Shown piece by piece: positions 12,140 through 22,319 of a DNA stretch of 64,000 nucleotides. Origin of the DNA: Siderastrea siderea. Taxonomy: Eukaryota; Cnidaria; Anthozoa; Scleractinia; Rhizangiidae. Each line of letters opens with the position of its first letter. Position 1 is the stretch's first letter. A program made the translations under genes and the position numbers. Below the pieces are notes generated by a model that saw nothing but the letters and a program-made list of their open reading frames with translations, was not told the DNA's origin and did no database searches. The stretch is taken from the NCBI GenBank assembly GCA_964030785.1, contig OZ034975.1, forward strand, positions 1,682,701 through 1,746,700. Reading direction: 5' to 3'.

Positions 12140-12890
12140 CGGGGGGGGAGGAGCTGGTGAATGGGTGGGGTAGGCTAAAAAGTTTGGCATCCCCTTGAGG
12201 GGGAGCAGAAAGGTTTTTTGCTCGGTAGAGGGTGGGTCAAAAAAGTTTTGTTGGACATATCCACTGACAACTGCTAAGTATCATAACCCTGTATGGTTTC
12301 TAAAAGTCTATTATGACGGTACGTGGTTTAAGATTAAGTAACAGTTTGACAAGAAACCAACTGATTCCACATAATTTGTTGGTACATGTAGTTGACAGTA
12401 ATGCCATAAACATTGAATCCTTGACAGTTACTTATTAGTACATGGAAAAGGGATTTCATTCTGCACTTCGTTTGTTTGGGGATATCTAGTGCTGATTGAG
12501 TTAAAACCCAAAGCTGAAACCGCTAACGTATAAAACCTACAGTAGCTTTATAACCAAAACGTAGTAAAAGTTACAAAATGGCACAAAAAATTCCTTGAAT
12601 TTCAGCAAATAAAACACTTTGATTTACCCCTCAGAATGCTGGAAACTGCATTAATAAAGACTAAAGTTTTTAAAACTTTTCGCGGGGAGCATGTCCCCGG
12701 ACCCCCTAGATACTCCCGCTTTCAGCGGTCATTCATTGTAAACCTCTCATGTGAATAAATCCTAGATCCGCCCCAGTTTGTATTGTTACATTAAATATTA
12801 CTGAAGGTCTGAGCCTGCCCAAAGACATTATACATGTTGCTTAAGATGTTTTTATTACTAACAATCTTTATCCTCTCTTGTCTTTATACG
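12140..12890. other. no recognisable gene
   Basis: Non-coding sequence with a poly-G run near 12140-12150. Nothing else supportable. Confidence 0.35.
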
Positions 12891-12902
12891 ATAAGTAAGG
12901 GT

Positions 12903-12999
12903 AAGACAATGAACGCGAGTGTTCTTTGGGATATAGTGTCCCGAGCATTCTATCTTGCGAGGGACGCTATATCCCATAGGACACGAGCTTTCATTGTCT
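12903..12999. repeat. imperfect hairpin (foldback)
   Basis: The arms GACAATGAACGCGAG...GGGATATAGTGTCCC and GGGACGCTATATCCC...GAGCTTTCATTGTC are inverted copies of about 43 bp with a short loop. Confidence 0.65.
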
Positions 13000-13006
13000 A
13001 ACCGTT

Positions 13007-13859
13007 TTAGAACATGGTCACACCCACGAAGAATTTCGTTTTTGCGTGCAGATTGTATTTTTGCATTTTAATTTTTTAGTTCACACCTTGAAATCACTTT
13101 GCTATTTTGTTTACGATATTTTCGCTATTGTACACACGCCTTTGAGTTGCAGTGTTTTACTGAGAGTGCTTCACCACGCGGTTTATCGCAGTTGATGCGT
13201 AAACAGCCATGAGCCAATACACGGAAATTGAGGAACTCAAGGCAGTGATTGCCGCATAAGATTTACTAGATTTACACTGGTGAAAGCAGTCTTCGACGCC
13301 CTACAACCACCGGCACCAGCAAGTGGGGAACCCGCAGGGAAAGCCAAGAAACCAAAGACAAGTTCATGTACAGCACTCATAGTCCGGCAAACGCAGAGAA
13401 ACATGTCTGCCCTTCTATTTCAATTAAGGTCTGAACACGTCTTATTTCATGTAAAGCTGTAAAGTAATGGTTTTTCTTTCGATTTGCTTTTGCTTTGCTA
13501 TTACAAGATTGCATTTTTTGTTGTTTTTTGACATGGCCGTTGAAGCTGTTGTTTTTATCGATTTAGTTATAAATATTCACAGAGAATTTGTTCATTCGTT
13601 AGTACTTTCTGCTTAGTCATTAGTATGCTCTATATAGAGCATACTAATGAGGCTTCCAAACAAAGGAAAACAATGCCTCACTAGTATGCTCTATATAGAA
13701 CCACTAATGAATGCAGATATTCTCTGTAATAAATTTTACCCCGCAATTTCCCTGTGCTTCAAAGCCTCCGCCACTTTACATAATTTAAGACAGTTTATGG
13801 AATATAGAGCATCGAAATACTGGACACTGATTGGCTGCGTGGGTGTGTCCATGTTCTAA
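13007..13859. mobile_element. non-autonomous TIR element, about 850 bp
   Basis: The ends are 22-bp inverted repeats with one mismatch: TTAGAACATGG.CACACCCACG at 13007-13028 and its complement at 13838-13859. The interior includes a perfect 34-bp palindrome at 13617-13650 and a degraded copy of it near 13681. A short frame beginning ATGAGCCAATAC at about 13208 stops after 16 codons and resembles nothing I know. The superfamily is not determined. Confidence 0.55.
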
Positions 13860-13945
13860 TTGTTAGTAATAAAAGCTTGTCTTGAAAAGAATATATCAAA
13901 CATGGTAATTCAAAGGCTGTTTCATTTTATATTATGCAGTGAGGT

Positions 13946-13997
13946 GGGGGGGGGGGGGGGGGGGTAAAAATCTGAATGTTCCTCACAGGGGGGGGGG
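13946..13997. repeat. two poly-G runs
   Basis: Nineteen G at 13946-13964 and a second run of about nine near 13987-13996. They lie just inside the intron side of the exon A copy at 14070. They are potential quadruplex-forming tracts. Confidence 0.85.
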
Positions 13998-14069
13998 CAC
14001 AAAAAGTTTTAAACACCGAGTTTTCCCATGCACCCTCCCCCTGCTGATGAATAATGAACATTCCCTTAC

Positions 14070-14154
14070 CTCCTGGGCTTACTGGCTGCTCTTTCATCAT
14101 AACGTCTGGAGACATGAGTACGAGGAGAACGAAAACCGTTTTCTTCACAGCCAT
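14070..14154 (-). CDS. EAR-family exon A copy (A1): signal-peptide exon
   Basis: An 85-nt exon encodes MAVKKTVFVLLVLMSPDVMM... (28 codons plus one base), a short basic start and then a hydrophobic core typical of a signal peptide. It ends at a strong donor (GGAG|GTAAGG, GT at 14068-14069), leaving phase 1. An acceptor-like CAATAG lies just before AACCACGATGG, implying an upstream 5' UTR exon. Length, phase and peptide match exon A at 30023-30107 and 61891-61975. The only exon B downstream (11.8 kb) is decayed and no EAR exon follows, so the unit is probably non-functional even though this exon is intact. Confidence 0.55.
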
Positions 14155-14199
14155 CGTGGTTCTATTGCCGAAAAAAGGACCGCAGCTGGTTATATATTC

Positions 14200-15690
14200 A
14201 AAAATTGTTAATGTAGTTTAAGTGAATATGGTTCGTCACTTAGTTCTGACTGATGTCAGGTCTCGTAGCTGCACCCGTATATAACTTCATCTGAAAGTTG
14301 TCTTCCAACTATACTGCAAGACGCCTATAAGAGGGTCCGTAATCGACTCCAGTTAAGTGAACACTTAGGTTAAAAATTTTTCTACAATTCTAGATTCTTC
14401 TAGGCGCCAAACTGACTTTCACAAGGGATATAAGATAATAGAACACTTCTCTAAAACTAATAATATGAATCTTTAAAAACTTTTAATGTCAGGCCTAAAC
14501 ACGCAATCTTTTAGAGATGCAAGAAGTTAAAATATAGAGAAGCACTTTGTTCTTCAGTGGAAGTCTTCTTACTTTATAGTTTGCTGTTAAGTTGATTTCT
14601 TGCCGTTTAAAACACATTTAAATAAACTTTGTAAAACTACGTAATCGTAAAATGTGGAATCTTCTTTATTGACAGTTGTACTTAGACAGCTGGTCTCCAT
14701 CTGCTGACTTGTCGACAATATGGCTGTAGCTACAAACAAGGATTGCCTTATTCCTACCATGGTCAGTGCCTATTGAAACCAAAACGAGCAAAGGAAAATA
14801 GAAGATTTAGAATATAATAACTAAAGGTGTATTACTTTTTAGTCTAAGGAATGCACGAGTTCAGTAAATCTAAGTAACAACGTGTATATATTCATGTACG
14901 AATAAAGTAAAATCACTTTACTAATGCGAGATTTGAGTAGATAAAGTGATGTTTCGAATTTTATGCAAATCGTGATTGCTTTTTTCGGTCACAGCTTATG
15001 ATGAGTCAGCTTTCAAGTACCGGTAATTTATTGACCGGCTCAATGATGCTAAAAAAGCTTTCAGATATTTAAAAGTGCAGAATGTAAACTAGCGAAAAAT
15101 AGTTTACAATATTATTTATTTGCAACAATTTTTACCTTTCAAAAACTATTCTCGTTGCACAAATCTACAGGAATAAATGGTACGAGAGAAAAATAGTTTG
15201 ATATAAACTGTAGCAAATACGAATTCATCTACACTCATAAGTAATAAAACTACTTTGTGCAGCATTTTAAACAGCACCACAGGAAAGTACTGCTCAGTAG
15301 CTTTCATTTGAATGGTCACACTTTATGATTTCATCCACAGACTCAGACGATAGAACCGACTTGCACAGCATAATAAACAGCACCGCAGGAAAGTACTGCT
15401 CAGTAGCTTTCATTTGAATGGTCACACTTTATGATTTCATCCACAGACTCAGACGATAGAACCGACTTGCACAGCATAATAAACAGCACCGCAGGAAAGT
15501 ACCGTTGAATAGGATTCATTGATCATCCTCTCGTTACAGCCAAATTTCCAGAATTAACTGTAGAAAAGTGGTTTCAACATTTTAATATGGTTATTATTAT
15601 TTCTTCTACAACTTTGTTTGTTGTTTTAACATTCGTAGCAATACAAAGTGATCAAGACACCTAAATCTTTGTTCGAGCGCTTTTAAGTGT
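14200..15690. repeat. duplicated upstream block of the EAR unit, copy 1
   Basis: The sequence upstream of exon A1 aligns with 31243-32017 plus 38378-39680, the second copy being interrupted by the Gypsy element. Part of it also aligns with 42550-43100. Recognisable pieces include GTCCGTAATCGACTCCAG, CTTCTTTATTGACAGTTG and the tandem tract at 15256-15505. Confidence 0.7.
15256..15505. repeat. tandem repeat, about 110-bp unit, 2+ copies
   Basis: The unit carries CAGGAAAGTACTGCTCAGTA and ATGGTCACACTTTATGATTT. Two nearly identical copies plus a partial third are present. Four more diverged copies occupy 38690-39110 in the duplicated block. Confidence 0.85.
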
Positions 15691-16278
15691 ACTATAAAAG
15701 CCCTGGGTTCTAGTTTAATGCACCCATAATGCTTTCTATACTGTCTCTACAACGTCTTCTTTTCTCAACTGTGAAGTGACTATAAAATCTCGTTGCTTTC
15801 TGTGCTTGTCCGATTTCTTGATGCTGCAAGTGCGACCTTGTCTAAGAGCAGTCCGCTCTTTTTGAGTGACAGTGAAACACGCGAAACTCACCTGCCGCGC
15901 GCGGACAATCCACACGCGCTGTTCTTCCCTCTCGGAATCAAACCTTGGCAGGCAAAACTGGTGGCTGACAGCTACTTACTTTTGTACAGATAACCATCGT
16001 TAAGCCCCTAAGACAACCATTGTCAGAAGTAGCAAACAAGATCAAATGCAGTGAACTGCACTGAATCAAGGTGGACCAGTTGTGTATCTTTTCATCCCCA
16101 GTAGTTTAGTACAGAGGTACCGCCGAGCCTTAACTGTGGTATCATAACATCCAGGATCAACATCAACCCTACCAATTTATTTCGCCAAAAACAACAAGCG
16201 ATTAAAAACGGCTAGAATGACCCAACTAAACAGCCATGTTAGCTGTGTACCAGTTTTGTCCAATTTTGATGACCAAGA
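15691..16278. other. no recognisable gene
   Basis: The short plus-strand frame at 15793-15993 has no recognisable domain. Nothing else supportable. Confidence 0.35.
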
Positions 16279-16279
16279 G

Positions 16280-16498
16280 CCCGTTTCTCAAAGGCCCCGG
16301 AAACTTTTCGAACCCGGAAAGCCTTTTGTAAAAATATGAACCACTTATTCTACAAAGCTGTTACTTTAACATGTCTTTAAGATAACAAATGTTAAACGTA
16401 TAGTTAAGTTTCATGCTTAGAAATGTCTTTGTTTTCAAGATACATAGTGAACTATCCTGCCCGATATCGGGCCGAAACGTTTCCGGGCCTTCGAGAAA
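16280..16498. mobile_element. MITE-like element with 30-bp TIRs
   Basis: CCGTTTCTCAAAGGCCCCGG near 16280 and the inverted CCGGGCCTTCGAGAAACG near 16480 are imperfect terminal inverted repeats around about 220 bp of AT-rich DNA. Confidence 0.55.
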
Positions 16499-16737
16499 CG
16501 CACGCCAGGCGCACGCATCTTAGCCCGCTTTCACAGGTCTTCTATCTCCTTCTTCTTCTCCTGAGCGAACGCTACGCTTTCCTCTGCATGCGGCAACCAT
16601 GTAATTTTTTTGTTCCTTTGATTTTAGTTTCTCTCGATTTAAACTATTATTCTGAGGACTGATTCTATTTTAAAGTTAGATGGCTATCGATTTCAGGAAA
16701 AAAAGCTTGCTTTTGAATATGATCTAGTTCGCCACCG

Positions 16738-16800
16738 GTCTCCCAGTAGCTAAGTGGTTACAGCGTCCGTCCGGTGTACGGGAGGTCATGGGTTCATTAC
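16738..16800 (+). mobile_element. tRNA-derived SINE head, fragment
   Basis: TAGCTAAGTGGTTACAGC resembles a pol III A box and GGTCATGGGTTCATTAC a B box, at tRNA-like spacing. The acceptor stem does not close and no cloverleaf is complete. Confidence 0.5.
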
Positions 16801-16904
16801 AACACGTTTGCTGTGCGTGTTTTGAATGCATTTGTGAAGGCTGAATTTGCCAAATAAAACCTTTGCCGAGAGATTCATTTTGGTACTTTTTCAAGGTATA
16901 ATTC

Positions 16905-17290
16905 AGAGTCTGGTAAACTTTGGTGTCGGTTACAAATACATTAGTCAAAGCGTAGGAGAAACTTCCCGCAAGATTTTTTCATTGTTTCGCACAGCGCTAT
17001 AAAGAGGTCTATAAAATTAATGCGAGTTGTTTTTCATTCAGCGCGCGTTTTCTTGAAAACACTCATGTTGAAAGGCTTTATATGGAAGCCTTGTCTGCTC
17101 GCAATTTTCTTTGTTATTGTAAAAGTCTGGTAAATTTTGCTGTCGGTTAGAAATACACAAATTTGTCAAAGCGTGACAAAAACATCCCGCGCCAAACTTT
17201 TTCATTCAGTGCGCATTTTCTGGAAAACGCTCACGTTGAAAGGCTTATGAAAGCCTTGTTTGCTCGCGGTTTTCTTTGTTATTGTAAAAA
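16905..17290. repeat. two-copy tandem duplication, about 215-bp unit
   Basis: GGTAAACTTTGGTGTCGGTT...AAAGCGT...CCCGC...GTTGAAAGGCTT...TTTTCTTTGTTATTGTAAAA occurs twice, from about 16911 and from about 17129, with about 80% identity by eye. Confidence 0.75.
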
Positions 17291-17541
17291 AAAAATTGAC
17301 CGAACTTTTCCATTGTCTGTACTCTCATTGTTCATAGAAATGAAGCCATGAAATGTTCAAAACTTTTTAGTGCTTAAAACTATTTTATATAAATAACTGA
17401 TCTTTTGAAACATTTTAGATGTCATTATCAAGTTCTTATATTCAACAAAAGAAGCATCTGAGCTTTTAGCCTTGTCGCTATGTTGTTTGCAATTTCGAAG
17501 GCAAGGTCCATTTTAACTAGCATTTTAGATCCAAGACAATT

Positions 17542-18585
17542 TTAGATCCATTTATACAGTGCGTTTTTGATGTTGTATTTCCCATGATTGTTCCCGTAAT
17601 TTGCAACTGCCAGGTAAGTGTGACCATCGTATTCAAATGTCGTCATATTACTCGCTCCCTGAGTTGATATCTCTTGGAACTGAATGAACTTCTCCCCAGT
17701 GTACCGGTATATAACAGACTTTGTGTTGCATCCCTGACTGTCATCCCTCCAGTTGGCCACACCCAGGAACGTTTGGCCACGCATCACAAATGGATGCCAG
17801 GCTTCGGCTCCACGAGTGGGGATAGACTGAAAGAGAACGAACTGGCTGCCATCCCACTTGTAAATGAACGAGTCAATGTTGTGATGTTTTCCTTTTAAAA
17901 ACTTGGCGACGTGAATGTGTCACAGTTGATATTGAAGGACTTTACATCATGTGCTCCATGCGTTTGAAGAGACGGCAGTTTGACAAAACTGTTTCCTGAC
18001 CACTTGAATACAGAGGAGTGGAATAGGGGGTTGCCATAGTTGGCAAAAACAATGAAAGATTCTTTGTTTAGTACAAACGCCGTGCTTGCTACTGCTCTCT
18101 CAGTTCCTATCTCCTGAAATTTTTCAAAGTGGTTGTTCTTCCATTTGTAGATGACTGAGTTTGCAGCACCGTTCGTAACAGCAAGAAACGGTTCCTGTAA
18201 TATTTAAAAATAATTAAGGCCGGGTGATCCCCTTGTTGGAATGATTTGGAAAGCAACAAACTGGTGTCCATTCCACTGGTAAATAACAGAGTTTAGTTTG
18301 TGTGTAGTTCCATTTCTGTTGCTAGCAACAGCGAGGTAATTTTTATCAGCGATCGCAAAATATTTGATGCTCCGGTGGTGTCTATGGTCTGGTAGAGGAA
18401 GAACTTTCTAGACGAAATGTTCAGTTTGTAGATGAAGGATTCTGTTTTGAAGCCCTCAGTATCACCACGATTGCTGGCGAAGGCAAGAAACAAACTTCCA
18501 TTGATGCTGAACTGTTCAACAGTGCGAGCTGCTCTGGTTATTAAAACTTGATGCTTTTCGAAACAGCAGAAACTATTGGAACAAT
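17542..18585 (-). pseudogene. EAR-repeat exon C, copy 1 (broken)
   Basis: Exon C of the EAR family on the minus strand. An acceptor (TTTTTTTTCAAAG, AG at 18586-18587) precedes the conserved start [G]ATTGTTCC, and the stop TAA is at 17542-17544 after YKWI. Repeats 1, 4-5 and 6-7 are readable (VEQFSINGSLFLAFASN, FLGVANWRDDSQGCNTKS, TFEYDGHTYLAVANYGNN). The frame is lost near 18362 by a small deletion. In-frame stops occur near 18210 and 17896, with further shifts in repeat 5. It cannot encode the seven-repeat protein. Confidence 0.8.
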
Positions 18586-18638
18586 CTTTGAAAAAAAACG
18601 ACAAGTTACAAAAAATACACCTGTCGATGCTACTTGGA

Positions 18639-18709
18639 ACGAAATGGTGTAGTGGTTAACACATCGGCACTAGAAAGTCGAGGACGCGGGTTCAAATCCC
18701 GTTCAGGAT
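18639..18709 (+). mobile_element. tRNA-like SINE head, diverged 5' arm
   Basis: ATGGTGTAGTGGTTAACACA (A box) and GCGGGTTCAAATCCC (B box) are identical to the full copies at 18894 and 22621. The first seven bases no longer pair with the acceptor 3' strand. It is followed by the same TTTAGGGTTTTCACTTTGTG tail. Confidence 0.7.
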
Positions 18710-18776
18710 ATTATTTAGGGTTTTCACTTTGTGTTTGTTTATTCTTTCTTTGACTGGTTTGAGTTCATTTGTGTTA

Positions 18777-18988
18777 TTTATATTCGTCAAAAAGGCCTAC
18801 AAGCCTTCCAGTCAGCTCCTGTGAAAACACTAAAATTTGTCGGGAGGCCCGTGAGCCATAAAGCCTTAGGTACGGCTGCGTTGTTGCGTCGTCGTCCTGA
18901 TGGTGTAGTGGTTAACACATCGGCACTAGAAAGTCGAGGACGCGGGTTCAAATCCCGTTCAGGACAATTTTTAGGGTTTTCACTTTGT

Positions 18989-18995
<7 letters not shown>
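18777..18995 (+). mobile_element. tRNA-derived SINE, copy 1
   Basis: A body of about 115 bp (from TATTCGTCAAAAAGGCC) precedes a 72-nt tRNA-like segment at 18894-18965. The segment has a closed acceptor stem (GTCCTGA/TCAGGAC), A box, B box and a tRNA-Glu-like layout. The anticodon stem is off by one and the loop reads CTAGAAA, so a working tRNA is unlikely. A short AT-rich tail leads into a (TA)n tract. The copy at 22504-22718 is about 99% identical, pointing to recent movement or local duplication. Confidence 0.8.

Positions 18996-19048
<53 letters not shown>
18992..19048. repeat. (TA)n microsatellite
   Basis: About 27 TA units with one interruption, joining the SINE tail to the next PLE fragment. 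Confidence 0.95.
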
Positions 19049-19049
<1 letters not shown>

Positions 19050-19582
19050 CTCGTTGAAGGAAAGCGAGGACGGACAACTTCTGACGATTGAAACAATATA
19101 GTACGACGATTATATAACGAAAAAAGGAAAACTAAACAATACTAACAATTAAACGTAATTACAAGGTGTAGATACAGGTACAACACTAGATAAATGAACG
19201 ATACAAAGCAAAAATATAACAAAAGACCGGAAATACGCTGCTATAAAAATAAATAACAAAAGATGACAGATAAGACTAAAAACTAAAAACTACTAATTCA
19301 AAAAAGATGACATTTGCAAAGCGGCAAAAGAAAGGGCAGTCAAAAGGAAAGCAACCTACGTTTACGCAAACATGGATCATACCAAAATCCCAAATCGAGG
19401 CCTCTGGAACCCCAAAGGGCCGATAGACAACAAAATCCCTGGAGGGGCCCTTAAACAATGACCGTAATAAGTTCCCCGGACAGGGCCTTTGAGTATACCC
19501 AACACCTAAGAGGCTGACAAAATCCAAGAAAAGGGCCTTTGAACGGCCATATATCGCAAACAAAGAATCGCAAAAAAGAAAA

Positions 19583-19789
19583 TTAATTATAACAAATTCT
19601 ATTCCTAGAATGAAATTCTTTTCTTTTATTTAAACCATGGGGTGCCAAAGAGAACAGCTGAGCACTCCAATAAGCCTCCTTTGTAATTAAAAGCCTGTCG
19701 ATCTCATCCGAGTTGTTAGGGGCCTGCACCTGATCAATACATTGAAACGAAAAATCATCTAAGATGTGTGAAGTTTTGTTGAAATGCAC
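19583..19789 (-). pseudogene. GIY-YIG endonuclease C-terminus of a PLE
   Basis: The frame HFNKTSHILDDFSFQCI...REAYW-like segment (here KEAYWSAQLFSLAPHGLNKR), then EFHSRNR, matches the terminal region of retroelement GIY-YIG domains. The catalytic N-terminal half is absent. 5'-truncated. Confidence 0.6.
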
Positions 19790-19889
19790 TGCTACTTCAC
19801 AAGTTGTTTGCGTTGAATTGTATTTTGCGTCTTGTTTTGTTCTGTAATCTTATTTAAGGTTGATTTGATAAGTTCAATTTTTCATGTAA

Positions 19890-19913
19890 CTGATGAAGGT
19901 CTACTGACCGAAA
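19890..19913 (+). ncRNA. hammerhead-ribozyme-like core
   Basis: CTGATGA, a stem II (GGTC-TACT-GACC) and GAAA occur in exact order and spacing. A possible stem I pairs CAATTTTT (19875-19882) with AGAAGTTG (19957-19964) downstream of a GTC cleavage triplet. The arm next to the core does not pair well, so activity is uncertain. Many PLEs carry hammerheads. Confidence 0.45.
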
Positions 19914-20076
19914 CGTTTTTATTTTTTATTAAATTTTTTAACTTTTCAATCGTCAGAAGTTGTCCGTCCTCGCTTTCCTTCAACGAGTTTTAATTCCATG
20001 CAGTGAGGCTTGGACTGTGAATCTTTGATCCTCCTGACGTAGTGGCATTCTTTGTTGGCCTGAGGCAACCATTAAC

Positions 20077-20078
<2 letters not shown>

Positions 20079-20127
<49 letters not shown>
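20079..20127. repeat. (TA)n microsatellite
   Basis: About 24 TA units, directly next to the 3' end of the PLE on its right. Confidence 0.95.
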
Positions 20128-20128
<1 letters not shown>

Positions 20129-20154
20129 CAGTAAGAATTCAAGAGTTAGTTTTT

Positions 20155-20217
20155 ATGGACATTTACTCGCTACTCTGAGTTTCATGCCTCATGCGAGGCA
20201 ATCATCAGGCGACTGCC
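20155..20217 (-). ncRNA. hammerhead ribozyme candidate at PLE 3' end
   Basis: Minus strand: CTGATGA (20203-20209), stem II TGCCTC-GCAT-GAGGCA, GAAA (20180-20183), stem III CTC...GAG, then the TA cleavage position (20164-20165). An outer stem I can form between GGCA (about 20213-20216) and TGTC (about 20157-20160). All invariant core bases are present. It starts about 80 bases past the PLE stop codon. This is the best of the ribozyme-like motifs in the window. Confidence 0.6.
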
Positions 20218-20296
20218 AGAAAAAACGGTTACATTCAGAGATATTTGAAAATTCAGAACAATACAATGCATTGTGTGTCACATGTCACGTCACGCG

Positions 20297-21245
20297 TTAG
20301 AATAGAACGTTTTTCAGCAAGAATTTCCTAGCATGTCTACAACACGATATAAGCTCATTTCTGCTGTTGAGAGTTGACATTTCCGGTTTACATAAAATGA
20401 AAAATTTCTCCCACAAACACAAATTGCATCTCTTGGTAATATTCGAATAAGACCTAGCCTGTTTAACTTTGCGCCACTTGATGTGATACTTAATGTTCTT
20501 ATCTTTGAGATTCCATATGTATTTACTTAGTTCGGTAGCGTGTTTATACCGTTCATTTCGAAAAGAACATACATGGTTACGATATCTTAATTTAAATGCA
20601 GTGTCACAGAGTCCGATGTAAGTCTCCTTCGTGGTTGAGGTGGTAAATGATGCTTTCCATGTTACAATTTCCATCCATAGGACACGTGCTAGATTTTCGG
20701 CAGTTGCAATTTTTCGTTTGGTCATCAGTGTGAGTGGATTTGTTAATTTCAGCTTTGTTATGGTTAGATATAATTGTTTTGATGTTGCCCATGCAGCTGT
20801 AGCTTAATTTGATTGTGTTACGGTTAAAAATTTTATGAAGTGGGTTAGATTTGGGGAAATGCTTGTCAATTAGTGAAAGGAAGCATTTGCCGACGTTTGT
20901 TTCCACGTTCTTGCTATATGGTGGATTAAACCATATGATGTTTCGTTGTCTGTTTTTTCGTGTGCGGTGTGTCTGGTTCGGTGTGGCATTGAATGACAGG
21001 TTGAAGTGGTATCCGCTTTTGTTGAGTGCTTCTTGATAGACGCCTTTAGCGTTATCGAAGCATTCTTTATCAGAGAATATTTCGGAGAGCCTCTTGTTGA
21101 TAGATTCGGGGATATTTTTCAGGATGGATGGTGGATGGTTGGATTTTCTGTGGACGTATAGAGGGACGTTGCCTTCCTTTGTGTAAGGATAGTACTTTCC
21201 ACTTTGGAGGTCAAGCGTGACGTCTATTTCACTCCATTTTTTGGT
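20297..21245 (-). pseudogene. PLE reverse-transcriptase C-terminus and GIY-YIG endonuclease (frameshifted)
   Basis: Two overlapping minus frames make up one protein. The upper (to 20604) runs from the RT thumb through [23 protein letters not shown]. The lower (20297-20725) continues with [20 protein letters not shown], the GIY-YIG core with its conserved Arg, to a stop at 20297. A frameshift of one base lies near 20640-20660. Family role: the endonuclease nicks target DNA for priming. The copy is inactive because it lacks the RT palm and is frameshifted. Confidence 0.75.
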
Positions 21246-21275
21246 TATATATATATATATATATATATATGTTAT

Positions 21276-21573
21276 CACACCTATATTTCGACGCCTTTTA
21301 GGCGTCTTCTTCAGGGTGAATAACCGTTGCCCTGCACGCGCCATACTATAAAAACAAGTTTCAAATGGAGCATCCACGCGCGCGCGCTACAACAAATCGT
21401 TAACTACCCTGCACGCGCGCGCCCACTAACTTTACATAAATCTACGTACGCCTTGAGCGCCTATTTTGTACAAAGAAAAAATCATTGTCATTCAATCCAT
21501 TCGGATCTAGTGTGTTTAGTAACGGTTATTCACCCTGAAGAAGACGCCTAAAAGGCGTCGAAATATAGGTGTG
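21276..21573. mobile_element. PLE terminal inverted pair with two hammerhead-like motifs
   Basis: 52-bp arms (21276-21327 and 21522-21573) are perfect inverted copies around 195 bp. Each arm carries CTGAAGA, a seven-pair stem II (GACGCC/GGCGTC) and GAAA. On the minus strand this is 21286-21314, on the plus strand 21535-21563. The sequence beyond both arms is again ATAACATATAT plus (TA)n. The stem I/III partners are weak by eye. Confidence 0.6.
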
Positions 21574-21663
21574 TGAAAAAAGTTTAATGATTGTCTTCAT
21601 TTGTGATAACATATATTTTTTTATGAAGATTTACGGTGGCGACGGATGCTTGTGAAAAGTAGT

Positions 21664-21684
21664 TATATATATATATATATATAT
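21664..21684. repeat. (TA)n microsatellite
   Basis: About ten TA units at the start of the duplicated 578-bp block. Confidence 0.9.
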
Positions 21685-22262
21685 CTACCTGGATTTTTGA
21701 AAAGGTGGCTCCGAAAAAAAACGACAAAAAACTGCTCGCGACACACCGGCTCAGACACCTCGACCGAGCGATACCGTTTTCAAAAATCCAGGTAGATGTT
21801 GGCATGAAATGTCCTAAAATGGCCAAGAGACGCTGAAAAGGCTCCTCATCAGCCCAAATTCGGCCATTTTTCACCATCTGGCAACATTTCCTTGCAACAT
21901 CTATATGGATTTTTGAAAGGTAGCTCCTGAAGATTTGCCCGTTTTCACCAGAACGACACCGAAACCGAGTTTTTATGACTCCGATGAGCCTCAAAATCAC
22001 ACGGGACAGAAAAGAGAAGGGAAGGGAGAGAGGGGAGAAGAAAAAAGGACTCCTGGCACTCATAATTTTTATATTGCCTACTTTGGAGAGTTTCTGAACG
22101 ACAAAAAGGTGCTCGCGACACACCGGCTCAGACACCTCGACCGAGCTGTACCGTTTTCAAAAAATAGCCATGGCACCTTTCCTTTCCTTGGTAATATAAT
22201 CAGTTACTCCTTTTTTAGCATTTTACATGACTTTCATTGTACTGAAGTGTCGAAAAGCCTTA
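21685..22262. repeat. 578-bp direct repeat, copy 1
   Basis: It begins TCTACCTGGATTTTTGAAAA and ends GTGTCGAAAAGCCTTAC. The segment CTCGCGACACACCGGCTCAG occurs twice inside it. It recurs at 22783-23362 with only a few differences. A minus-strand frame of about 180 aa is open in both copies but has no recognisable domain. Confidence 0.9.
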
Positions 22263-22319
22263 CTTTTACTCCCTCGTACTGATTACAATCCAAACCCAGT
22301 TCCGTTCAGAGAGTCGAAC

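Larger units (their letters stand above)
19046..19990 (-). mobile_element. Penelope-like fragment bounded by a 45-bp inverted repeat
   Basis: The sequence CTCGTTGAAGGAAAGCGAGG... at about 19049-19094 recurs inverted at 19945-19988. Between them, on the minus strand, lies the C-terminal end of a GIY-YIG-type endonuclease. Near the right arm the plus strand shows a hammerhead-like core. Such inverted partial ends are typical of PLE insertions. Confidence 0.6.
20130..21245 (-). mobile_element. Penelope-like element with GIY-YIG domain, 5'-truncated
   Basis: On the minus strand a thumb/linker segment ([63 protein letters not shown]) is followed by a Cys-rich connector and a GIY-YIG domain, then the 3' end with a hammerhead-like motif. 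The RT palm is absent. The 5' break falls in a (TA)n tract at 21247-21270. Confidence 0.8.

Noticed and set aside
13939..14211. 90-aa plus-strand frame beginning MRWGGGGGG
   Set aside because: It starts in poly-G and lies antisense to exon A1. There is no independent support.
18894..18965. Functional tRNA gene (and the twin at 22621-22692)
   Set aside because: The acceptor, D and T arms close, but the anticodon stem is off register, variants are shared with a degraded copy at 18639, and a common 115-bp body and tail mark it as a SINE head.
21584..22135. 183-aa minus-strand frame, repeated at 22707-23234 with near identity
   Set aside because: Conservation is explained by the recent duplication of the whole block. 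No domain, no splice signals, and it runs into (TA)n at one end.
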